In this document: positions 26,496 to 34,700 of the stretch, piece after piece
How the letters are laid out: every line of letters starts with the position of its first letter
How positions within the stretch are numbered: position 1 is the first letter of the stretch
Assembly: GCF_000145235.1 (NCBI RefSeq)
Contig: NC_014391.1
Location: 4,348,001-4,412,000, forward strand
DNA from: Micromonospora aurantiaca ATCC 27029
GTDB taxonomy: Bacteria; Actinomycetota; Actinomycetes; Mycobacteriales; Micromonosporaceae
DNA length: 64,000 nt
Direction of reading: 5' to 3'
The notes under the pieces: model-generated
Databases searched by the model: none
What the model was told of the DNA's origin: nothing
Seen by the model: only the letters and a program-made list of their open reading frames with translations
Made by a program: the position numbers and the translations under genes

Positions 26496-28361
26496 TCATC
26501 CTCCTACCTGTTGCAGGGAATGGTGGCGTCGGGACGCGTCCACCACCTCGGCGAGGCACCCGACCGTGGGCTCCTCCATCTCGGCGCCGGTCAGCGCGAT
26601 GCCGAACCGGTCGTTCACCATGGCCACGATCCGGGTGAGGGCCAGCGACGTGGCGCCCAGGTCGAACAGGTCGCCGTCCACCGGCACGTCGCGCCGCAGC
26701 ACCTCGTCGGCGATGGCCTTCACCCCGGACACCGCGTCGTCGCCGGCCGGCTCGGCCTGCTCGGCCGGCTCGGCCAGACGGTCCAGGACCGCCACGTCGG
26801 CTTTGCCCTGCACGGTGAGCGGGATGTCGGCGACCACGTGGAAGCGGGACGGCCGCAGGTAGCCGGGCAGGTCCGCCACGGTCACGGCGAGGTCCGCCTC
26901 GGTGAGCGCGGACGGGTCCGCGCCGGGCGGGGGCGCGACGTAGGCGACCAGGCGTACGTCGCCCTCGCCGAAGTCCTGGGCGGTCACCAGCGCGGTGCCG
27001 ACGCCGGGGTGCGCCAGGACCGCCGCCTCCACCTCGCCCGGCTCGATCCGGTAGCCGCGGACCTTCAACTGCCTGTCGACCCGGCCGAGGTAGACCAGGT
27101 CGCCGTCGGTCCGCACGGCCCGGTCCCCGGAGCGGTACCAGCGTTCACCGCCGGACTCGGCGAAGCGTTCGGCGGTCAGCTCCGGCTGGTGCAGGTAGCC
27201 CCGCGCCAGCCCGGCGCCCGCCACGTACAGCTCCCCCGGCGTGCCGTCCGGCACCGGCGCACCGGTCTCGTCGCGCAGCTCGATCCGTACGCCGGGCAGG
27301 GGCCGGCCGATCGGGCTCACCGACGGCCGGTCGAGGTCCGCCGCGACGATCCGGCGTTCGGTGGCGTGCACGGTCACCTCGGTGATGCCGTACATGTTGA
27401 CCAGTTCCGGCCGGTCGTCGCCGCGCCGGGCGATCCACGGCGCCAGCACCCCGACGTCGAGCCGCTCGCCGCCGAACACCACCAGGCGCAGCTCGTCCGG
27501 GCCCTCGTCGGCCAGGTAGGCGGCGGCGAACTGGCGGAACGCCGACGGGGTCTGGTTGAGCACGGTGACCTGTTCGCGCCGCACCAGATCCAGCATCAGC
27601 GCCGGGGTCCGGGCGACGCTCCCCGGTACGACGACGAGCCGGCCGCCGGACAGCAGCGCCCCCCACAGCTCCCAGACGGAGAAGTCGAAGCCGATCGAGT
27701 GGAACAGCGTCCACGTGTCGTCGCCGCCGAAGCCGAAGCGCTCCGCGCCGTGCTCCAGCAGCGCCACGACGCTGCGGTGCGACACCTCCACGCCCTTCGG
27801 CGCCCCGGTGGAGCCCGACGTGTGGATGACGTACGCGGGGTCGTCCGGCCCGGCCTCACCGGCGGGCTCCCGTACCGCGTCCGCGCCGACGGCCCGGTCC
27901 GCCGGGCCGGCACCGGCCGCGGCCTCGGCGGCCGTGCCCTCGCCGTCCTCGTCGTCGGTGTCGTCGTCGTCCTCGCTGTCGTCGGCCCACAGCACCGGAC
28001 CCGACCACTCCGCGAGCGAGTCGGCGGTCCGGGTCACCGCCACCGTCACCGGAACCCGGCTTCCGGCCAGCACGGCCGCGACCCGCGCGGCCGGATGCTC
28101 GGCGTCCACCGGCACGTAGGCGCCGCCCGCCTTCACCACCGCCAGGACGCACACGACCAGGTCGACCGAGCGGTCCACGCACACCCCGACGTGGACGCCG
28201 GGGCCGACCCCGTACCCGCGCAGCCGCTCGGCCAGCTCACCGGACAGGCGGTCCAGCTCGCTGTAGGACAGCCGGTGGTCGCCGCAGGTCACCGCGATCC
28301 GGTGCGGCTGTTCCGCCGCCCGCCGGGAGAAGATCGTGTGCAGGCAGTCAGTCACGGGCAT
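26496..28361 (-). CDS. Stand-alone NRPS A-PCP didomain, predicted Thr-specific (SyrB1-like)
   Basis: The 621-residue protein has an adenylation domain (A3 VIHTSGSTGAPKGVE; A5 NMYGITE; A8 YLGRVDRQLKVRGYRIEPGE; A10 Lys in VQGKAD) and a carrier domain with phosphopantetheine Ser572 (DLFDLGATSLA). There is no condensation domain. Reading the binding-pocket positions by eye gives D-F-W-N-V-G-M-V-H, which matches the known Thr code. It would load L-Thr on its own carrier for the halogenase encoded immediately downstream. An acidic, low-complexity insert (DDSEDDDDTDDEDGE) lies in the N-terminal part of the A domain. It starts 3 nt after the duplicated-domain gene. Confidence 0.92.
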   Translation of the reverse strand: MPVTDCLHTIFSRRAAEQPHRIAVTCGDHRLSYSELDRLSGELAERLRGYGVGPGVHVGVCVDRSVDLVVCVLAVVKAGGAYVPVDAEHPAARVAAVLAGSRVPVTVAVTRTADSLAEWSGPVLWADDSEDDDDTDDEDGEGTAAEAAAGAGPADRAVGADAVREPAGEAGPDDPAYVIHTSGSTGAPKGVEVSHRSVVALLEHGAERFGFGGDDTWTLFHSIGFDFSVWELWGALLSGGRLVVVPGSVARTPALMLDLVRREQVTVLNQTPSAFRQFAAAYLADEGPDELRLVVFGGERLDVGVLAPWIARRGDDRPELVNMYGITEVTVHATERRIVAADLDRPSVSPIGRPLPGVRIELRDETGAPVPDGTPGELYVAGAGLARGYLHQPELTAERFAESGGERWYRSGDRAVRTDGDLVYLGRVDRQLKVRGYRIEPGEVEAAVLAHPGVGTALVTAQDFGEGDVRLVAYVAPPPGADPSALTEADLAVTVADLPGYLRPSRFHVVADIPLTVQGKADVAVLDRLAEPAEQAEPAGDDAVSGVKAIADEVLRRDVPVDGDLFDLGATSLALTRIVAMVNDRFGIALTGAEMEEPTVGCLAEVVDASRRHHSLQQVGG

Positions 28362-28364
28362 CGG

Positions 28365-29306
28365 TCACCGCTCCGTCTTGGTGGCGTACATGCCCCAGTG
28401 CTGGGGCGTGAGCGACAGGTCGGACAGGCTGGACTGGACGAACATCCGTTCCCAGCCGCCGCCGCCCTTCTCCTCCGGGATCCACTGGCGGGTGAACACC
28501 TCGCGGGTGGCCGGGTCGCTCATCGCGCGGACGCCCATCAGCGTGTAGTACGAGCTGAGCGACTTCAGGTGGATGAAGTGGTGGATGCGGTCGGACCGGC
28601 CGAACGCCTCCTCGTACAGGTAGATGGTGGCGTGGCCGGCGAGCGCCCGGTTCCAGCTCTCGCACAGCGCCCGGGCGAACGCGCGCCCCTCGGCCCGGAA
28701 CTCGTAGCGCAGCTCGCCGGTGCGGTGCATGAGGATGCCGCAGGTGGCGGAGTTGAGCTGGTCCTCGACCGGCACGTCGGTCTGGAGCTGCGCGGTGGGT
28801 ACGGTGAATGTGGCGGCGCCCTCGGTGGTCCGCACCGAGTCCGGCGTCTCGTCCGACGTGCCGTACATGCCGAAGGCCGACGGGATGAGCACCGTCTCGT
28901 GCAGGTCGCCGTCGAGGAACATCCGGTCCCACGTGCCGCCGCCGCGCGCGGGGTCGATGCGCTGGCGCATGATGATGTCCCGCCAGCCGGCGTCGCGGCT
29001 GCCCATCTCGATCAGCGTCTCGTACGCGTGCAGCGACTTCAGGTGCATCAGCCAGTGGAGGCGGTCCTTCGTGCCGAAGGTCTCCTCGTAGACGAACACC
29101 GTGATGATGCCGGCGTAGTTGGTGTTGAGGTACTCCGACAGCTCCCGGGCGAACTGCCGGGCCTCGGAGCGGAACTCGGCACGCAACTGACCGACCCGTT
29201 CGACGATCACGCCGGCGTTGCCCGAGTGCAGGATCGCGGCCCGGTCGATCGTGGTCTGGGCCTGGGCGGTCGGCAACACGAACGGCGGACTCGATGTGGT
29301 GGTCAT
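28365..29306 (-). CDS. Unknown protein made of two tandem copies of one domain
   Basis: The 313-residue protein is an internal duplication. Copy 1 is about residues 15-150 and copy 2 about 170-305. Shared landmarks are the opening near-repeat AGVIVERVGQLRAEFR / CGILMHRTGELRYEFR, then FVYEETFGTKDRLHW / YLYEEAFGRSDRIHH, HLKSLHAYETL / HLKSLSSYYTL and FGMYGT / WGMYAT. The pattern suggests an alpha-beta-barrel-like fold that pairs in one chain, perhaps NIPSNAP-like, but I do not recognise the family. It is tightly placed between AT-ER and the Thr A-PCP, with AAGGAG 6 nt before the ATG. A binding or chaperone role for the starter-unit enzymes, or a cofactor-free cyclase or oxygenase, is possible. 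Confidence 0.75.
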   Translation of the reverse strand: MTTTSSPPFVLPTAQAQTTIDRAAILHSGNAGVIVERVGQLRAEFRSEARQFARELSEYLNTNYAGIITVFVYEETFGTKDRLHWLMHLKSLHAYETLIEMGSRDAGWRDIIMRQRIDPARGGGTWDRMFLDGDLHETVLIPSAFGMYGTSDETPDSVRTTEGAATFTVPTAQLQTDVPVEDQLNSATCGILMHRTGELRYEFRAEGRAFARALCESWNRALAGHATIYLYEEAFGRSDRIHHFIHLKSLSSYYTLMGVRAMSDPATREVFTRQWIPEEKGGGGWERMFVQSSLSDLSLTPQHWGMYATKTER

Positions 29307-29351
29307 CGGAGACTCCTTCGCTTCGGCTGGTTCGGTGGGCGCCCGGACACG

Positions 29352-31601
29352 CTAGTCAGCATCGGACCAGCGGCTCTGCTCACTAATGGCCACCGGCGGA
29401 CGGTGCCGGCGCAGGACGTCGGCCGCCCCGCGCATCAGCAGTTCGGCTATGACGTCGACGTGCCGCAGCCGCCAGTCGGCCAGTTCGGTGCCGCGCACGT
29501 ACCTGTTGAAGGCGCCTATCGCCGGTCCGGTGTGGACCTGGAAGTTCGCCCGTTCGGTGGTGTCGCCGCGCAGCGCCACCTCCGTGGCGTGGGCGAAGTA
29601 CCACTTGAACGCCAGTGCCATCCGCCGTCGCGGGCCGGCGCGCTCCACCTCCGCGGCCCGGCCGGTGTCCCGGTAGTGCCGCTCGGTCTCCCGCCACACC
29701 TGCGCGAACGGCCGGCGGAAGGTGGTCCGTTCCACGGCGTCGCGGATCGCGGCGGGCACCTCGTCCCAGGTGTCGTAGCGGTGGTAGAGCTGGAGCAGCT
29801 GGGTGGCCCGCGCCGCGAACATCGTGCCGCGGCGCAGCACCTGCACGCGGGAGCCGAACTCGAACGTGTCACCGGCCGGCGCGTACGCCGTGTCCTGGAT
29901 CCCGGCGCCTGCCAGCAGGTCCTTGACCTCGGGTGACGTCCCGGCCTCGGGCGTGGCCTGGTTGATCGACCCGGTGACCACGAAGTCGGCGCCGAGCACG
30001 AACGCCGCGGCGACCGCCTCCGGGGTGCCCAGGCCGCCCGCGGCGCCGACCCGGATCCGTTCGTGGTAGCGGTGCCGGAGCATCTCCGCGTCGCGCAGCA
30101 GGGCGAGGTCCGGCACGAGGGTGAACGGGGACCGCGCGTCGGTGTGCCCGGCCGAGTCGGCCTCGGCGCACAGGTCGCCGCTCACCGGCAGCCGCGCCGC
30201 CGCGGCTGCCTCCCCGGCGGACAGCGCGCCCTCGGCCACGAGAGCGGCGAGCATCGCCGGCGGCGGCGGGGCCAGGAACGCGGCCGCGACCTCGGGCCGG
30301 GACACCTTCGCCACGACGTGCCGGACGGCGACCGGGGTGCCGTCGGCGCTCAGGTGCGCGCCGGCGAAGCGGAACCGCACCAGGGCCGCGGTGACCCCGG
30401 TGTACCCGGCCGCCTCGACGTAGCGGACGTCGTGCCGGACGTACAGCTCCGCCAGCGCCGACTCCAGCGCCGGGTTGTCCGGCATCGCCAGCAGGTTCAT
30501 GCCGAAGCGGCCCGGACCGGGATCCGCCGTGAGCGAGCGCAGGACCGCCTCGACCTCGTCGCGGTCGAAGCCGCCCGCGCCGAAGAAGCCGAGCAGGCCC
30601 GCCTTGCCCAGGCGGGCGACCATCGCCACCGAGCTGATCCCGCGGTACATCGAGCCGGCGAGGTAGGACCACGTGACGCCGTAGTCGGCGCGGAACCGCT
30701 GACAGCCGAGCGCCGCCGGTCCCGGATCGCCGCCGTCCGGCACGGCCGGCGCCGCCGCGAGCACCGGACGGAACAGGTCCGTCAGCACACGGCCCGGACC
30801 CAGCTCGCGCACCGTGCGCACGCCGCGGCCGACCAGATACGCCATGGTCTCGCGCCACCGCACCGGGCGACGCAGCTGCACGGCGAGCAGGTCGGGCAGC
30901 AGCAGCGGGTCGTGCGGCCGGGCGGTCACGTTGGAGATCACCGGCACCCGCGGCGGCGCGAAGCGGACCTGCGACAGCACCTCGGCGAACTCGCCCGCCG
31001 CGGCGCGCATGTACCGCGAGTGGAACGCGGCGGCCACCGGAAGCGGGACGCATCGGCCCAGACCGGCGCCGGTGACCGCCCGCGCCGCCGCCGACAGCGA
31101 CTCGCGCGGGCCGGAGAGCGTCACCTGGCCGTCGGCGTTGTCGTTGGCCACGTCCACGTCGTCGACACCGGCGTCGGCGAGTACCCCGGGCAGCCGGTCC
31201 AGCCGTTCACCGAGGACGGCGAGCATGCCGCCGCCGGCCGCCCGGGCCATGATCTCGCCGCGGCGGCACACCAGGCGCAGCGCCTCCTCGAAGTCCAGGC
31301 AGCCGGCCGCGAACAGCGCCGCGTACTCGCCGAGGCTGTGCCCGGCGAGGTAGTCCGGCGGCGGCTCCTCGTCGCGTGCCGCCAGGTAGGCCAGCGCGCC
31401 GACGACGAACAGCGCCGGCTGGGCGTACCGGGTGTCGCCGAGCAGGTCGTCGTCCCGGCACAGCCGGGTCACCGGTACGCCGATGATCCGGTCGGCGGCG
31501 GCGCACTCGTCCGGGAAGCGGTCGAACAGGTCACCGCCCATGCCCCGGCGCTGCGCGCCCTGCCCCGGGAACACCCAGGCGGACTTCGGTCGTAAGGACA
31601 C
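29352..31601 (-). CDS. Trans-acting acyltransferase - enoylreductase didomain (LnmG/PksE type)
   Basis: The 749-residue protein joins a malonyl-CoA acyltransferase (residues about 8-285: FPGQGAQ, nucleophile Ser89 in GHSLGEY, His194 in AAFHSRY, which suits malonyl) to a FMN-dependent PfaD/PksE-type enoylreductase (about 330-749: VARLGKAGLLGFFGAGG, GGLGTPEAVAAAFVLGADFVVTGSINQ). The PKS modules in this window carry no AT, so this enzyme would load malonyl units in trans and reduce double bonds on demand. The start is GTG 31601, just before the first AT strand; the ribosome site is weak. It heads the minus-strand series and is divergent from the NRPS gene. Confidence 0.92.
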   Translation of the reverse strand: MSLRPKSAWVFPGQGAQRRGMGGDLFDRFPDECAAADRIIGVPVTRLCRDDDLLGDTRYAQPALFVVGALAYLAARDEEPPPDYLAGHSLGEYAALFAAGCLDFEEALRLVCRRGEIMARAAGGGMLAVLGERLDRLPGVLADAGVDDVDVANDNADGQVTLSGPRESLSAAARAVTGAGLGRCVPLPVAAAFHSRYMRAAAGEFAEVLSQVRFAPPRVPVISNVTARPHDPLLLPDLLAVQLRRPVRWRETMAYLVGRGVRTVRELGPGRVLTDLFRPVLAAAPAVPDGGDPGPAALGCQRFRADYGVTWSYLAGSMYRGISSVAMVARLGKAGLLGFFGAGGFDRDEVEAVLRSLTADPGPGRFGMNLLAMPDNPALESALAELYVRHDVRYVEAAGYTGVTAALVRFRFAGAHLSADGTPVAVRHVVAKVSRPEVAAAFLAPPPPAMLAALVAEGALSAGEAAAAARLPVSGDLCAEADSAGHTDARSPFTLVPDLALLRDAEMLRHRYHERIRVGAAGGLGTPEAVAAAFVLGADFVVTGSINQATPEAGTSPEVKDLLAGAGIQDTAYAPAGDTFEFGSRVQVLRRGTMFAARATQLLQLYHRYDTWDEVPAAIRDAVERTTFRRPFAQVWRETERHYRDTGRAAEVERAGPRRRMALAFKWYFAHATEVALRGDTTERANFQVHTGPAIGAFNRYVRGTELADWRLRHVDVIAELLMRGAADVLRRHRPPVAISEQSRWSDAD
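29377..29392. promoter_or_regulatory. Weak candidate operator inside the AT-ER 3' end
   Basis: TGCTCACTAATGGCCA resembles the cluster palindrome TGCNCA-N4-TGNGCA with one mismatch. It lies 71-86 nt before the start of the duplicated-domain gene. It is inside coding sequence, so chance is a real alternative. Confidence 0.2.
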
Positions 31602-31621
31602 GACTTGGACTGTCCGGCCCG

Positions 31622-31666
31622 CCGGACGGACGTGCTGCCCAGAGTTGAGCAGCACGTCCGGTCCGG
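31622..31666. promoter_or_regulatory. Divergent NRPS / AT-ER promoter with a long inverted repeat
   Basis: The 111-bp gap holds arms 31622-31638 and 31649-31666 that are reverse complements over 17 bases except for one extra G. The 10-nt centre (31639-31648) is inside the smaller operator palindrome at 31636-31651. A TAGGTT that could be a -10 box for the NRPS lies at 31674-31679. This is likely where expression of both main operons is set. Confidence 0.6.
31636..31651. promoter_or_regulatory. Candidate cluster operator TGCNCA-N4-TGNGCA
   Basis: TGCCCAGAGTTGAGCA fits the palindrome shared with the aminotransferase/P450 promoter. It is 35-50 nt before the AT-ER start and 62-77 nt before the NRPS start. 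TG...CA ends and 16-bp length are the layout of Crp/Fnr-family sites. Confidence 0.5.
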
Positions 31667-31712
31667 CGCCGCTTAGGTTGCGGCGAACGCCGGCCTTCGG
31701 AGCGGGGAGCGC

Positions 31713-34700
31713 ATGAACGAGCAGACCGCCATCCCGGACCGCGTGGAGATCGTCCTGGACGTCCTGTCGGGCGTGCTGCCGGCCGGGGTCACAGCGGACG
31801 CCGACACGGCCCTGGGCGACCTGGGACTCGGTTCCCTCGCCGCCGCGCGGCTGCTGCTGGAGGTCGGCGCCGCGTTCGGCACCGAGCTGCCGACCGACGC
31901 GCTGCGCCGCTGCGCCACCGCCCGGGAACTGGCCGAGCTGGCTGCCCACGCCGCGCCCGCCGGCGCAGGGCTGCGTCCCGACGTACGCCCCGAGCCCGGG
32001 CGGCGGCACGAACCGTTCCCGCTCACCCCGCTCCAGGAGGGGTACCTGCTGGCCAAGGCGACCGGTCTGCCCGGCTGCCACCTCTACCGCGAGTACGACC
32101 TCCCCGACCTGGACGTGGACCGCCTGCGCGCGGCGTGGGGGCGGCTCGTCGGGCACCACGAGGCGCTGCGGCTCGTGCTGACCCCCGACGGGCGCCAGCG
32201 GGTGGCCGAGCGGCCGCCGGACTGGACCATGCCGGTCGGCGACGACGCCGAGGACGTACGCCGGCGCCTCTCCCACCACTCCTACGGCCCGGCCGACGAG
32301 CCGTTGTGGACGGTCGAGGTGACCCGGACCCCGGACGGCGGCGGCGTGCTGCACCTCAGCGTCGACGCGGCGATCGTCGACGGCGCCGGGCTGGAGCTGC
32401 TCGTCGGGCAGCTCCGGGCGCTCCACGACGACCCCGGGCGCGAGCTGCCCGCCCCCGGCGCCGGCCTGCGGGACCTCGGCGTGGCCCTCGCCGCCCACCG
32501 CGACGGCGACGGCTACCGCGCCGGCCTGGAGTACTGGGCCGACGCGCTGCGCGACCTGCCGCCCGGACCCGCCCTGCCCACCTCCGGCGTGGAGCCCGGC
32601 CCGGTGCGGGTGCCGTACACGGCGGCGCTGACGCGACGCGAGTGGGCCGCGGTGACCGCGTACGCGGGCGATCTCGGCGTCTCACCGACCGCTGTGGTGC
32701 TCACCGCCTTCACCGAGGCACTGCGGCGGGCCGGCGCCGACGCGGCGTTCTCGCTCGTGCTGACCACGAACAGCCGGCTCTGGCTGCCCGCCGAGGCGGC
32801 GGGTGTGCCCGGGCCGTTCACCTCGACCACCGTGTTCGTCGCCGAGGCGACGACCGGGCGGCCGTTCGCCGAGGCCGCCCGGGCGGTCCACGACCGGCTG
32901 CGCCGCGACCTCGAGCACGCCGACGTGCCCGGTGTGGCCGCGCTCCGTGAGCTGCGGTCCCGCCGGCTGCCGGTCCCGGCGCAGCTGCCGGTGGTGTTCA
33001 CCAGCCTGCTCGACGTGGGCGGGACCGGCGCCGACGGCCGGTACGCGGTCAGCCAGACCACTGGCGTCACGCTCGACGCGCAGATCGGCGAGCGCGACGG
33101 CGAACTGCGCGTGCGGTGGGACGTCGCGGAGGACGCCTTCGGCCCGGGCGTGGTCGCCGCGACCTTCGCCTGGTTCGTCAACACGCTGCGCTGGCTACGG
33201 CCCGTCCCCGACGACGCCGGCCGGCCCCTGAACGACCTCCAGCAGGCGTACTTCGTGGCCCGGACCACGGGCGGCACCGGCCCGTGGAGCGGCTGCCAGG
33301 TGGTGCACGCCTTCGCCGTCGACCGGCTCGACCTGCCCCGGCTGGAGGCGGCCTGGCTGGGTCTGCTCGCCGCGCACGAGCCGCTGCGGACCGTCGTCAC
33401 CCCGGACGGACGGCTGGTCACCTGCGACGACGTGCCGGACCGGTGGCACATCCCGGTGACCGGGCCGGACGCACCGGGCGGCGTGCCGTCGCCCGACGCG
33501 GTGCAGCGGGACATGGTGGGCCGGGCCTTCCCGCTCGGCCGGCTCCCCCAGGGTGAGCTGCGCGTCCAGGTGGACGAGGCAGGCGGGGCCACCGTGCACG
33601 TGGCGCTGGACCTGCTGGTGGCCGACGGCCGCAGCATCCACCTGCTGCTGCGCGAGCTGATGCGCCGCTACGCCGAGCCGGGCACGCCGGTGGCCGGGCC
33701 GCCCCGCGCACCGCAGGCGGCACCGGACCCGCACGCCCGCCGGTACTGGCAGGACCGCCTGGCCGACCTTCCGCCCGGCCCGCCGATCGAGGCGCGCACC
33801 GGGCCACGGCGGCGGCGTACCGCCCGGGTGCCGGGCTGGACGCGGATCCGGCGGCTGGCCCGGGAACGCGGCCTCGCCCTCGACGCGCTGCTCATGGCCG
33901 CGCTCACCACAGCGATCGGCACCTGCCACCGCGACCGCTTCGCGGTGCCGCTGGTGCGCTGGACGTCCCGGTCCGAGCCGTTCCGGCCCGCCGAACTGAC
34001 CGCGCTGAGCTGGCTGGCCGCCGGCGAACCGGGCGAGGGCCTGCTCGACCTCGCCGGGCGCTACGACCGGCAGATCACCGCCGACGCGGCGGCGGACGGC
34101 GCCTCCGGCCTGGCCGAGCTGCGGCGGCTGGTGCTGCGGCGGATGCGCGACGGCGGCGCCGGGTACCCGGTCGTGTGCACCGGGCTGCTCGAACTCGGCG
34201 ACGTGCCGCTGCCGGACGGCGTGACAGCCGGCCCGTGGCTGACGTGCACGCCCGACGTGGCGCTGGACTGCATCGCGATCGACGAGGGCGACGACACGCT
34301 GCGGCTGTTCTGGGACGCCACCGAGGGTGCGATCGGCGACGACGACCTGGACCGGATCTTCGACGCGTACCGGTCGGCGCTGGCCGAACTGGCCGACCTC
34401 AGCGACGTCGTGTACGGGTGGAACGACACCGTCGTCGAGTTCCCGCACGCCGGGCCGGTGCACCTGCTGTTCGAGGCCCAGGCCCGAACCCGGCCCGAGG
34501 CGGTGGCCGTACGCGGGCGCGGCGGGACCACGTCCTTCGGTGAGCTGAACGCGGTGGCGAACCGGATCGCGGTCCGGCTGCGCGCCGCGGGCGTCGGCGC
34601 CGGGTCCGTGGTCGGGATCAGCGTCGCCCGGGGGCCGCTCATGGTCGCCGCCGTGCACGGCGTGCTCAAGGCCGGTGGCGCCTACCTGCCGGTGGAGCCG

